Origin: Streptomyces sp. 840.1
GTDB lineage: Bacteria; Actinomycetota; Actinomycetes; Streptomycetales; Streptomycetaceae
Reading direction: 5' to 3'
Length of the DNA stretch: 64,000 bases
Assembly: GCF_003751445.1 (NCBI RefSeq)
Contig: NZ_RJUU01000002.1
Location: 1,399,051 to 1,463,050, forward strand
The notes beneath the pieces are model-generated. The model saw only the letters and a program-made list of their open reading frames with translations, was not told the DNA's origin and did no database searches. Position numbers and translations under genes: made by a program. Shown here in pieces: positions 34,946 through 42,943 of the stretch (position 1 is its first letter; each line of letters begins with the position of its first letter).

Positions 34946-35830
34946 ATGTCGATACCCACGGAGACTGCAGATCCCACGAAGACTGCAGATGACGTTGCCG
35001 CCGGTGCCGCTCCGGCGATGGGTCTGCCGCAGATCGACGATCCCCGGAAGGTTGCGCCGAAGGACGCCAGGGCGCTGGGCGCCCTGTTCTTCGAGCAGTT
35101 GCAGGTCTTGGAAGAGGGCACGCACGAGTTTCAGTACGCGCGGAACACGCTGATCGAGATGAACCTGTCACTGGTGCACTTCGCGGCGAGACGGTTCCGC
35201 AACCGCGGCAGCGGCGAGATGGAGGACATCGTCCAGGTCGGCACGATCGGGCTGATCAAGGCGATCGACCGGTTCGAGCTCAGCCGCGAAGTCGAGTTCA
35301 CTTCCTTCGCGATCCCCTACATCGTCGGCGAGATCAAGCGGTTCTTCCGCGACTCCACCTGGGCCGTACACGTGCCCCGCCGACTGCAAGAGCTCCGGGT
35401 ATCGCTGGCCAAGGCGAAGGAACGCCTCGCCGGACAGCTCGACCGCGATGCCACCGTCGCCGAACTCGCCGCGCATCTGGAGCTCAGCGAGGAAGAAGTC
35501 ATCGAGGGCCTCATAGCCGCCAACGGCTACACCGCCGGCTCCCTCGACCTGCCCGTCGGCGCCGACCAGAACAGCGCGGAGACGGCCACGTACGGCGACA
35601 TCAAGGGCGACATCGACCCCGCCATGGAACTGGTCGAAGACCTCCACACCCTCGCCCCGCTTCTGGAGGAGCTCGGCGACAGGGACCGCGCGATCGTAGC
35701 GATGCGCTTCGGCCAGGAAATGACCCAGGCCCAGATCGGCGAACATCTCGGCCTCTCCCAGATGCACGTTTCCCGGCTCCTGAACCGCATCCTCACGCAG
35801 CTCCGCACCAGCATGCTCGCTCCCGGCTGA
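34946..35830 (+). CDS. SigB/SigF/SigG-subfamily RNA polymerase sigma factor
   Basis: A 294-residue sigma factor with the four-region structure of the stress-response (group 3) subfamily: region 2 around FRNRGSGEMEDIVQVGTIGLIKAIDRFELS, then VEFTSFAIPYIVGEIKRFFRDS, region 3, and region 4 helix-turn-helix MTQAQIGEHLGLSQMHVSRLLNRIL. Such factors respond to osmotic, oxidative or developmental stress and are usually held by an anti-sigma kinase, none of which is adjacent. ATG 34946 follows GGAGAGG. The gene is monocistronic, followed by hairpin-containing DNA. Confidence 0.94.
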   Translation: MSIPTETADPTKTADDVAAGAAPAMGLPQIDDPRKVAPKDARALGALFFEQLQVLEEGTHEFQYARNTLIEMNLSLVHFAARRFRNRGSGEMEDIVQVGTIGLIKAIDRFELSREVEFTSFAIPYIVGEIKRFFRDSTWAVHVPRRLQELRVSLAKAKERLAGQLDRDATVAELAAHLELSEEEVIEGLIAANGYTAGSLDLPVGADQNSAETATYGDIKGDIDPAMELVEDLHTLAPLLEELGDRDRAIVAMRFGQEMTQAQIGEHLGLSQMHVSRLLNRILTQLRTSMLAPG

Positions 35831-36259
35831 GCCCCCTCGGGGCCGCCTCTGCGGACAATTGCACACATGGTGCCCGGTGCCCTCATCCTTGCCGCGCCCA
35901 GGACACATCAAGCTCGGGTTCGGTGAACGTGGAGCCCTCAGGAACGCCGGGCAGGGGAGGGGAGGGCGTCCTGACCTCCCCTCGCGGCGCGTCGTCGGCA
36001 GCCGCACACAGAGCGAGCGGCTGCCTATGACGCGCCCTTAGAGGGCGCTTCCCCTCGTGGTCAAGGAGTACGTCGCCTCCGTTGGGCGGGAGCGTCTGCC
36101 CGGAACAGCGTCAGGCGCCTGCTCCCGCCCGGCGAATGGCGAGGCACCACGCACTCCCTGCACAGGATTCCTGCGCTCAGCGCTAACGACCGGGACGGCT
36201 CAGCACCTCACAGTTGGAGTGATCCCCATGGGGGGAGCGTCAAACGGAGGGGAAATCCA
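35831..36259. other. Intergenic gap after the sigma gene
   Basis: 429 bp. It contains a terminator-like hairpin (listed). A frame at 36057-36263 ends overlapping the I36 start but has no binding site or familiar sequence and is not accepted. The promoter of the I36-type gene must lie here. Confidence 0.45.
35958..35984. terminator. Hairpin downstream of the sigma gene
   Basis: Arms GAGGGGAGG and CCTCCCCTC are perfect complements around a 9-nt loop, about 130 bp after the sigma gene stop. Confidence 0.5.
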
Positions 36260-36844
36260 GTGACTCGGATCCGACAGCGGACCCACAGATCCACCGGTGT
36301 GGGGCGCGTGCTCGTCGCGCTGCTGATGGCGATTGCAGCGTGCGTGGCCACCGCGAGCTCGGCCGCCGCGGACGCCCGGCCGGGCTTCTCGGGCCAGGCG
36401 AGGGAGGCCGGGCTGAGCGGCGCGGAGGCCAGGGCCCTGCAAGCCGAGGTCGACGCCAACCTGGCCGAGTGGGGCGGGAAGCAGGTGTCCGCCAACAAGA
36501 TCAAGCTGACCGGCGGGGAGCTGACACTCGCGCTGCCGGGAGAGAAGTACGCCCGCGACCTCGGCGCGAAGGGCGGGGCACTGGCCGCCGGCAGCTGCCC
36601 CAGTACCTATGTGTGCGCGTACAAGGGGGAGAACTTCACCGGCACCCAGCTGAACTTCTTCACCTGCGGCACGCTCAACCGCATCACCTGGAACACGACC
36701 GGATCCTGGAGGAACGCCCAGAAGTCCACCTTGTACGCGAAGTTCTACAGCGAGGACAAGGTACTGCGCTGGACCTCTCCGGGCGGCTACAGCGAGGACG
36801 CCTCTGCGGACTGGAGATGGGTCTGGTACCTCAGCCCCTGCTAG
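36260..36844 (+). CDS. Secreted peptidase-inhibitor I36-type protein
   Basis: A 194-residue secreted protein. Residues 1-40 are a long twin-positive signal peptide ending AAADA. Residues 40-110 are a helical propeptide-like segment and residues 115-194 a beta-gamma-crystallin-like domain of the I36 type, with paired cysteines (SCPSTYVCAYKGENFTGTQL, FFTCGT) and a terminal Cys. I36 proteins inhibit metalloproteases in Streptomyces; many relatives have unknown roles. GTG 36260 follows GGAGGGG. Its TAG stop is part of CTAG followed by an IS5-like end. Confidence 0.85.
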   Translation: MTRIRQRTHRSTGVGRVLVALLMAIAACVATASSAAADARPGFSGQAREAGLSGAEARALQAEVDANLAEWGGKQVSANKIKLTGGELTLALPGEKYARDLGAKGGALAAGSCPSTYVCAYKGENFTGTQLNFFTCGTLNRITWNTTGSWRNAQKSTLYAKFYSEDKVLRWTSPGGYSEDASADWRWVWYLSPC

Positions 36845-36864
36845 GGCGTGTTTTGAAAGTCCCG
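36841..36864. repeat. Solitary IS5-like end at CTAG
   Basis: CTAG followed by GGCGTGTTTTGAAAGTCCCG directly overlaps the stop of the I36-type gene. Its first 11 bases are identical to the right outer end of the dead IS5 element at 62.5 kb read inward (CTAGGGCGTGT), and this motif is familiar at ends of Streptomyces IS5-family elements. No partner end or transposase is nearby, so it may be a remnant or a natural target. Confidence 0.4.
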
Positions 36865-36930
36865 TCTGCCGGGCGGCGTCTGGCACGCACTCTCGTACTC
36901 CAGCGGCACTTCGTGGCCGTCAGCGCCCGA

Positions 36931-36964
36931 GCAGGGGCCCGGACCGTACGGCCCGGGCCCCTGC
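36931..36964. terminator. Hairpin between convergent I36 and AbgT genes
   Basis: Arms GCAGGGGCCCGG and CCGGGCCCCTGC (12 bp, perfect) with a 10-nt loop that is itself partly palindromic. Positioned to serve both convergent genes. Confidence 0.75.
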
Positions 36965-37044
36965 GCAACGCGTCCTGGGGCGAGTGGTGCGAGTCCGCCG
37001 TGTCGTGCTGGACAGTGCACAAAAGGCGTCGCAGGCACGGTGGT

Positions 37045-38604
37045 TCAGCGCACCGGTGCCCCGGGGCCGAGTGGAATTCCCAGTGCCCACCAGGCGAGGA
37101 ACAGCAGCGTCCAGGTCACCGTCATGGCGATCGCCAGCGGCAGCGTGTACGCGGCGAGGGTGCCGATGCCCGCGTCCTTGCGGTAGCGCTGGAGGAAGCC
37201 GAGGGCCATCACGAAGTACGGGCTCATCGGGGTGATGGCGGTCGAGCCGGAGTCCGCGATGCGGAACAGGGCCTGCGTCGTCTCGGCCGGGACGTGCGCC
37301 AGCATCAGCATCGGTACGAGGACGGGCGCGGCCAGGGCCCACATCGCGGAGCCGCTGGTCACCATGACGTTGACGACGGTCAGCAGGAGCAGGATCAGCA
37401 GGAAGACGACGACGATCGGCATTCCGCTGTGCTCCAGGAGTTCGGCCGCCCGTACCGCGAGCACATCGCCGATGTGCGTCCAGTCGAAGTAGGCGAGGAA
37501 CTGGGCGATCGCGAAGAACAGGACGAGCACCGGCGCCATCTGCTTCACGCCCGCCGCCATCAGCTTCGGTACGTCGCCGGGCTTCGCGATCGACCCCGAG
37601 CTTGCCCCGTACACGATGCCGGTGAGTGCGAACAGAATGGCCACGACCGCCGCGATGCCCTCGATGAACGGAGACTCGACGATGCTGCCGCCGTCCCCGC
37701 GCAGGGGAGAGGACGTGGGGGCGAGTGCCGCCACGACCAGCACCAGACCACCGCCGAGCGCGAGCAGGGCCCGCCGCAACGCGGACCGTTCGCGCTCGCT
37801 GATTTCCAGCGTGCCGAGGTCCTCGACATCGGCGTCGGGATCCGGGTCGAGATCGGGTCGCTTGGCGAGCACCCAGCGCGTGACCAGCGTGATGACGGTG
37901 GCGAGCAGCAGGGAGGAGGCGATGTTGAAGAACCAGTTGGACAGGGGCGACACGTATGCGTCGTCGCCCCCCGTGATCTTCGCGGCAGCGGTGGTGATGC
38001 CCGCGAAGATGGCGTCGTTCGGCGTGGGTACCGGGCTAGCGTCGTAGCCGGAGGCGATCGACGTGTAGGCGACGACGATGCCGAGGATGGGGGAGCGGCC
38101 CACGGCGCGGAAGGCGAGCCCGCCGAGCGGTACCAGGATGATGTACGCGGCGGCCGATGCGACGTGCGCGACCGTCCCGGCGAACGCGACGGCGAACACC
38201 ACCCACGACGCGGGCACCCGTGCGACCCCGACCTTCATCGCGGCGGACAGGAATCCGCTGCGCTCGGCGACGGCGACGCCCATGATGACGACCACGATCG
38301 TCGCCATCGGCGGGAACTCGGCGAAGTTCGACACCATCGTCGACACCGCCATCGCGAGTCCGTCGCCGCTGAGCAGGTTCTGCACGACGACCGTCTTGTG
38401 GTCGGCGGGCGACACCACGGACACGCCGAACCCGGCGAGCACGGCGCTGACGACGGCGAGCACCGCCGACAGGATCCAGAACAGCCAGAACGGGTGCGGC
38501 AGTGCGTTGCCCGCGCGCTCGACGACTCCGAGGGCGCGGATCACGAAGGGCAGCTGCGCCGCCCCGGCCCCGGCGGGGGAGGGGGCCTCTCTCTGTACGG
38601 TCAT
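37045..38604 (-). CDS. AbgT family transporter
   Basis: A 519-residue membrane protein of the p-aminobenzoyl-glutamate transporter family, with about 11 transmembrane segments and two re-entrant hairpins. Markers are GNALPHPFWLFWILSA at the first helix, the conserved GYDASPVPTPNDAIF loop, and SGSTAITPMSPYFVMAL near the C-terminus. Family members import p-aminobenzoyl-glutamate or export sulfonamides. It starts 15 bp after the esterase stop and is the last gene of the leftward GntR operon, so its substrate may be a product of the secreted esterase. Confidence 0.93.
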   Translation of the reverse strand: MTVQREAPSPAGAGAAQLPFVIRALGVVERAGNALPHPFWLFWILSAVLAVVSAVLAGFGVSVVSPADHKTVVVQNLLSGDGLAMAVSTMVSNFAEFPPMATIVVVIMGVAVAERSGFLSAAMKVGVARVPASWVVFAVAFAGTVAHVASAAAYIILVPLGGLAFRAVGRSPILGIVVAYTSIASGYDASPVPTPNDAIFAGITTAAAKITGGDDAYVSPLSNWFFNIASSLLLATVITLVTRWVLAKRPDLDPDPDADVEDLGTLEISERERSALRRALLALGGGLVLVVAALAPTSSPLRGDGGSIVESPFIEGIAAVVAILFALTGIVYGASSGSIAKPGDVPKLMAAGVKQMAPVLVLFFAIAQFLAYFDWTHIGDVLAVRAAELLEHSGMPIVVVFLLILLLLTVVNVMVTSGSAMWALAAPVLVPMLMLAHVPAETTQALFRIADSGSTAITPMSPYFVMALGFLQRYRKDAGIGTLAAYTLPLAIAMTVTWTLLFLAWWALGIPLGPGAPVR

Positions 38605-38619
38605 GATGGCGGCTCCGAA

Positions 38620-39591
38620 CTAGCGCGGCGGGGAGGGGAGTTGGTGATCGCGGAAGAACGCCCACATCACCTTGTGGGCCTGGATCGTCTGCGTGGTGCA
38701 GCCGCCGCCGCTGTAGCCGTCGGCGCCCGGCCAGGTGTGCCCGCCGTCGGTGACGGCGACGTGCGCCACCTCCGCGCCGCCGGCGCAATCGGCCCACCGT
38801 GACGTTGTGATGTCGGGCTCGGTCACCTTGTCGGCTGCCCGGGTGCGGCAGCCGTCCCGGTCGGCCCACTCGCGCACCCACTCCTGGACCGCGGGCAGCC
38901 CGCGGTCGGCATCACCCGCGTACGGGATGGTTGCGTCGCCGGTGCCGTGGAAGTCGAGGACGGGCATCGGGCGCTCCGGGTCGCAGCCGCCCTCGCGCGT
39001 ACCGGGGTAGAACGCACCGGCGACCGGTGCGACGGCCGCGAAACGGTCGGACATCCGGCAGGCGAGCAGGCCGGTGAACCCGGCACCGTTCGACTTGCCG
39101 GTGGCGTACACCCGCCGCTCGTTCACGCACAGCGAGCCCTCCAGCGAGTCGAGGAGTTCCCCGGTGAACGCGACATCGTCCACGCCGGCCGCCGCGTACG
39201 GAGCGCCCTGCCACGCCTGCCGCTCGCCGTCGCCGGTGCCGACGACGCCGTTCGGGTAGGCGACGATCGCGGACAGGGTCGACAGGCGCGAGAAAGCCTC
39301 TGTGCCCGCGCCGGTGTTGCCGCGCCCGTGGAAGGCAATGATCAGCGGCCAACTGTGCTTCGGCGTATAGCCGTCGGGGAGGTGCAGCTGGTAGGTGCGC
39401 TCGCGGCCGCCGCTGCTCAGGGTGTGCAGGACACTGCTGCCCGGCTGCTGCGGGGCGGTGGCGCCGCAGCCTTCGGAGCGCGGGGATGCGGCAGGGTGCG
39501 CGGGGTGTGCCGGGTTCGCGTGGGCGGGGGCGAACGGGACGGCGACGAGCGCGGCGGCCAGTATGCAGGCACGCCGAAGTAGACCCTTCAT
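38620..39591 (-). CDS. Secreted PHB-depolymerase-like / feruloyl-esterase-like alpha/beta hydrolase
   Basis: A 323-residue secreted esterase. Signal peptide residues 1-25 (ends AHA). The oxyanion region is IAFHGRGNTG, the nucleophile Ser is in GKSNGAG (an atypical second residue of GxSxG), the acid is in DFHGTGDATIPY and the catalytic His in GGHTWPG. Cysteine pairs suggest disulfides. The LpqC/esterase-PHB group cleaves polyester or feruloyl esters outside the cell. Located in an operon with a creatininase-like enzyme and AbgT transporter. Confidence 0.9.
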   Translation of the reverse strand: MKGLLRRACILAAALVAVPFAPAHANPAHPAHPAASPRSEGCGATAPQQPGSSVLHTLSSGGRERTYQLHLPDGYTPKHSWPLIIAFHGRGNTGAGTEAFSRLSTLSAIVAYPNGVVGTGDGERQAWQGAPYAAAGVDDVAFTGELLDSLEGSLCVNERRVYATGKSNGAGFTGLLACRMSDRFAAVAPVAGAFYPGTREGGCDPERPMPVLDFHGTGDATIPYAGDADRGLPAVQEWVREWADRDGCRTRAADKVTEPDITTSRWADCAGGAEVAHVAVTDGGHTWPGADGYSGGGCTTQTIQAHKVMWAFFRDHQLPSPPR

Positions 39592-39673
39592 CTGCGGCTC
39601 CTAAGAGAGGGTGGGGTCTTGAGGGCGGGGTCTTCGGGGTTGTAGACCTGTACGGGTGGCCAGGGAGTGGGCG

Positions 39674-40447
39674 CTAGATGTCGAGCCATTCCTCGACGAA
39701 TGCGCACACGCGGTCGACGGCGGCGTCCACGATGGCCCGCCCGTCCTCGGCCGTGACCGACGTCGGATCGCCGAGCACGCCGTTGGCGCTCAGCTCGTCG
39801 TACGGAAGGGTGAGGGTCGGCTGCGAGAAGGAACGGGCCAGTCGGCCCTCGGGCGTGAGCCCGTCGATGGCTACGGACCCCGGCTGCAAGCGGTCCCGAT
39901 GCACCAAATCTGGTGACAGATATAGCATTTGGGCGGTCTCTGCCTCGCCGCTGTGTCCGCTGACCTCGCTCACACCCATCTCCGCGATCACACCGGAGGC
40001 CAGTGGGGTGACCGGCGCCCAGGCGAACCGCACGTCCGGGTGGGACACGAGCAGGTCCTGCGCCACCGTGGTGAGTGCGGCGTTGTTGCCGCCGTGCCCG
40101 GTGAGCACCAGGAACCGCCGCCAGCCGTGCCGCCGCAGGCTCTCCATGTACTCGCGCACGACCGCGGCGAACGTGGTCGTCGTCAGCGTCACCGTCCCGG
40201 CGAAGCCCATGTGGTGCGGAGAGACGCCGACCGGAAGCGGCGGGCCGATCACCACGCGCCCGGCGAGACGGGCCCCGATGAGGTCGGCGATCCGCTCGGC
40301 GCGGATGGTGTCCGTGGCGATGGGCATGCCTGGGCCGTGCTGCTCGAAGGCGCCGGCGGGGATGATGACGACGGGTGCGCGGGTGACGGCCTCGGCGGCC
40401 TCTCCCGTGGTCATCTCGGCGAGACGCAGGGGCTGGTCGTTGTTCAC
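39674..40447 (-). CDS. Creatininase-family amidohydrolase
   Basis: A 257-residue metal-dependent hydrolase. Metal ligands are visible: Glu and His in GAFEQHGPGMPIATDT with Asp, His in LTGHGGNN, and Glu in GHSGEAETA. The family includes creatinine amidohydrolase, formamide hydrolases of nucleotide pathways and the mycofactocin peptidase MftE; no mycofactocin genes are near. Overlaps the GntR regulator by 4 bp, so it is the first enzyme of the operon. Cytoplasmic. Confidence 0.93.
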   Translation of the reverse strand: MNNDQPLRLAEMTTGEAAEAVTRAPVVIIPAGAFEQHGPGMPIATDTIRAERIADLIGARLAGRVVIGPPLPVGVSPHHMGFAGTVTLTTTTFAAVVREYMESLRRHGWRRFLVLTGHGGNNAALTTVAQDLLVSHPDVRFAWAPVTPLASGVIAEMGVSEVSGHSGEAETAQMLYLSPDLVHRDRLQPGSVAIDGLTPEGRLARSFSQPTLTLPYDELSANGVLGDPTSVTAEDGRAIVDAAVDRVCAFVEEWLDI

Positions 40448-41142
40448 GCGAGCTCATCTCCGTCGGGGAATTCGGCGCCGAGTACGGCGTCCCGGATCGC
40501 GGTGAGGTGTTCGCGGGTGATGCGCTCGGCGGTCGCCGTGTCCCCTTCGCGGACTGCTTCGACGATCTGGACATGCTCGGCGTGGTCGCGCTCGCGGTCG
40601 TTGTAGCGGTGCCGGATCTCGACCTGGTCGCGGGCGCGGACCTGGAGCAGTGCCTCGACGGTCTCCTTCAGCAGGGCGTTCCCGCTGGCCGTGGCGAGCG
40701 CGACGTGGAAGTGCACGGACCGGCGCAGCGACTCCTCAGGCGGGAACAGGGCGTTGGCCGCAGCGTGTTCCAACTGCGCGATCCCCTGGGGGAGCCGGAT
40801 GCGGGCGGCCTCGGCGGCCACCGCCGGTTCGACGACGAGGCGGGCCTCGACGAGTTCGAGGACGGACTGCCGGGAGGTGCGCGGCCGGTGCGGATTGGCG
40901 AGCAGCCGCCGGTCGATACCGGGCCCGACGTACGTACCCGAACCGTGCCGGAACTCCACGACCTGCATGGCCTCGAGGCGCCGCAGCGCCTCCCGCACGG
41001 TTGGTGTCGTCACCTCGAACCGCTTGGCCAGTTCACGCGAGGAGGCCAGGGCATCACCGGGGGAGAGCCGCTCGGTGTGGATGATCTCGACGATGTCGTC
41101 CGCGAGGCGCTCGGACAGCGAGGGTTGGTCGGCGTAACTCAT
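40444..41142 (-). CDS. GntR family regulator, FadR/FCD subfamily
   Basis: A 232-residue regulator. The winged helix-turn-helix is ASSRELAKRFEVTTPTVREALRRLEAMQVVEFRHGSGTYV and the C-terminal FCD domain holds helices with the ligand/metal motif ARLVVEPAVAAEAA ... HFHVALATASGN ... HAEHVQIVEAV. FCD members sense carboxylates or sugar acids. It is the first gene of the leftward creatininase-esterase-AbgT run, and an inverted repeat touches its start codon, suggesting autoregulation. Confidence 0.93.
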   Translation of the reverse strand: MSYADQPSLSERLADDIVEIIHTERLSPGDALASSRELAKRFEVTTPTVREALRRLEAMQVVEFRHGSGTYVGPGIDRRLLANPHRPRTSRQSVLELVEARLVVEPAVAAEAARIRLPQGIAQLEHAAANALFPPEESLRRSVHFHVALATASGNALLKETVEALLQVRARDQVEIRHRYNDRERDHAEHVQIVEAVREGDTATAERITREHLTAIRDAVLGAEFPDGDELA

Positions 41143-41143
41143 A

Positions 41144-41160
41144 AAGTGAATAGATCACTT
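41144..41160. promoter_or_regulatory. Inverted repeat at the GntR start, probable operator
   Basis: AAGTGA and TCACTT, perfect 6-bp arms around 5 bp, end 1 bp before the GntR ATG at 41142. AT-rich relative to flanks; probable autoregulatory site. Confidence 0.55.
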
Positions 41161-41422
41161 GGTCAGTGGGGGTGTCAACGGTCGTGCACGACCCGATGTT
41201 CTGGCCTCTGGGTGCTTGCGAGGGAGGCACGGGCCGTCGATCGCATCGAAGGGACCGAGTGCGGTGCCTCGGTGGGGGCGGCCTGCTTGACGAGGTGCCA
41301 TATGGATCGGCCCGCTCCGGACCGCCCGCTCACCGAGGCCGATCGAGTGCGCACTCGGTACGCAGGCACGCACGTTGCAAGTTGCGAACCTCGTAGGCCT
41401 GTCCGGACGCGGATCGGCCTGT

Positions 41423-42328
41423 TCAGATGCAGATAACGATCTTTCCTCGGGTGCGCCCGCGCTCGGCCTGCGCGTGGGCGTCGGCGGTTCGCTCCAGGGG
41501 GTAGGTCTGTTCGATACGGGGCGTGTAGCGGCCTTGCCGGCCCAGTTCCGCAGCTGCGGACAGCAGGGCGGAATCGTTCTCCGCGTTGACCACGTGCGTA
41601 CCCAGGCGCTGACCGCCCGCATGGTCGGCGACCGTTGAGACGCGCTTCGGGTCGCCCGTGATCGCGACGAGGTCGTCCAGGGATCCGGAGGCCGCGGTGT
41701 CGAGCGCTGTGTCGACTCCGCGCGGGGCCAGAGCGGACAGGCGCTGCGCGAGGCCGGGACCGTACGTGGTGGGCACGGCGCCGAGTGCGGTGAGGAACTC
41801 GTGGTTGCGTTCGCTGGCCGTCCCGATCACGGTGGCACCTTGCGCCACAGCGATCTCGACTGCCGCGCTGCCCACGCCCCCGGCGGCGCCCTCGACGAGA
41901 AGGGTGCGCCCGGAGAGGGGGCCGAGCGCGTTCAGGCCGCGCATCGCGGTCACGGACGCGAGACCGGCGCCGGCGGCCTGCTCGTCGTTCCACTGGTCGG
42001 GGGTGTGGGCCCAGGCCGAGAGGACAGCCAGTTCCGCTGTCGCGCCGGTGACACCGCCCAGCCCGAAGACGCGGTCGCCGACGCTCACCCCCTGTACTCC
42101 GTCACCGATCTCGTCGACCACTCCTGCGGCGTCGCGCCCGGGGATGGCGGGTAGCTCCACGGGAATCAGCTGCCGCAGGGCGCCGGCACGCAGCTTCCAG
42201 TCGATGGGATTGACGCTGGCCGCCGCGACCCGGACCCGGATCTCACCGACTCCGGGGCGCGGGTCGGGGGCCTGCTCGATCACCAGGCTCTCCGCTTCGC
42301 CGTATTCGTGGAACCGGGCTGCGCGCAT
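41423..42328 (-). CDS. NADP-dependent quinone/alkenal oxidoreductase (MDR superfamily)
   Basis: About 301 residues, zinc-free medium-chain reductase. Markers are MRAARFHEYGEAESLVIEQAP at the start, ASVNPIDWKLRAG, PGRDAAGVV, and the NADPH-binding VEGAAGGVGSAAVEIA. It reduces quinones or enals. I chose ATG 42328 as the family start; ATG 42370 is in frame and would lie close to a -10-like TAGAGT (42388-42383). Divergent from a MerR regulator; one copy of a twin operator precedes it. Confidence 0.9.
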   Translation of the reverse strand: MRAARFHEYGEAESLVIEQAPDPRPGVGEIRVRVAAASVNPIDWKLRAGALRQLIPVELPAIPGRDAAGVVDEIGDGVQGVSVGDRVFGLGGVTGATAELAVLSAWAHTPDQWNDEQAAGAGLASVTAMRGLNALGPLSGRTLLVEGAAGGVGSAAVEIAVAQGATVIGTASERNHEFLTALGAVPTTYGPGLAQRLSALAPRGVDTALDTAASGSLDDLVAITGDPKRVSTVADHAGGQRLGTHVVNAENDSALLSAAAELGRQGRYTPRIEQTYPLERTADAHAQAERGRTRGKIVICI

Positions 42329-42390
42329 AGTGGTCTGCCTTACTTCGACGGGGCGGAATGAGGTGTTCATCCGACGCTCGTCACTCTAGA

Positions 42391-42410
42391 ACCTGACGTT
42401 GACGTGAGGT
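42391..42410. promoter_or_regulatory. MerR-type operator, copy 1 (oxidoreductase side)
   Basis: ACCTGACGTTGACGTGAGGT is a 20-bp imperfect palindrome (ACCTnACG/CGTnAGGT). It differs from copy 2 at two positions only. It lies just before a -10-like TAGAGT on the leftward strand, the expected geometry for MerR activation. Confidence 0.75.
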
Positions 42411-42530
42411 GCAAGCCACAACTGCCGCCCGCCCGAAAAGAGGACAGGCGCGGACGGGAGAGGCTGTCGAGCAGCCGGGGGTGGATGTGCGGGCCGGCGC
42501 CACTACCCGGAGTCGACGCTGCTAGCCTCA

Positions 42531-42550
42531 ACCTGACGTCAACGTGAGGT
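42531..42550. promoter_or_regulatory. MerR-type operator, copy 2 (merR side)
   Basis: ACCTGACGTCAACGTGAGGT, nearly identical to copy 1, ends 27 bp before the preferred merR start at 42578 and abuts an alternative ATG at 42551. Probable autoregulatory site. Confidence 0.75.
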
Positions 42551-42577
42551 ATGGACGGAAAGGGAGTGACCCGCGCC

Positions 42578-42943
42578 ATGCGCATCGGACAGCTGGCCAG
42601 GCGGTCGGGGGTCAGCGTGCGGGCCCTGCGCTACTACGAGGAACAGCGGCTCCTGGAATCGGCGCGGACGCCCGGCGGGCAGCGCGACTATTCCGACGAG
42701 GCCCTGGAGCGGGTCCAGCTCATCCAGGACCTCTTCGCGGCCGGACTCTCCAGCCGTACCGTCGTCGAACTCCTCCCGTGCGTGAGCACCGGCGTCGCGA
42801 CCCCCGCCATGCTCGACCAGCTCATCGTCGAACGCGACCGCATCGCAGCACGCATCCAGGACCTGACCCGGGCCAAGACCAAACTCGGTCACGTGATCGA
42901 GAACGTGACCGCGGCGACCGCGGCGAACGTGTCGCAGGACTGA
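42578..42943 (+). CDS. MerR family transcriptional regulator
   Basis: A 121-residue regulator. The winged helix starts immediately (MRIGQLARRSGVSVRALRYYEEQRLL), followed by the second wing and a long dimerisation helix. It lacks the cysteines used by metal- or redox-sensing MerRs except one (LLPCVS), so the signal is probably an organic ligand. GGGAG lies about 10 nt before ATG 42578; starts at 42551 and 42566 are possible. It probably controls the divergent oxidoreductase and itself through the twin operators. Confidence 0.92.
   Translation: MRIGQLARRSGVSVRALRYYEEQRLLESARTPGGQRDYSDEALERVQLIQDLFAAGLSSRTVVELLPCVSTGVATPAMLDQLIVERDRIAARIQDLTRAKTKLGHVIENVTAATAANVSQD

Noticed and set aside
36057..36263. 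A 68-codon frame overlapping the I36 start as GTGA
   Set aside because: No ribosome binding site, no resemblance to known proteins, and composition like non-coding DNA.
36340..38802. A very long rightward frame of 820 codons
   Set aside because: It is antisense to the AbgT and esterase genes and out of frame with the I36-type gene; composition (Arg, Gly, His, Asp) is that of a high-GC shadow frame.
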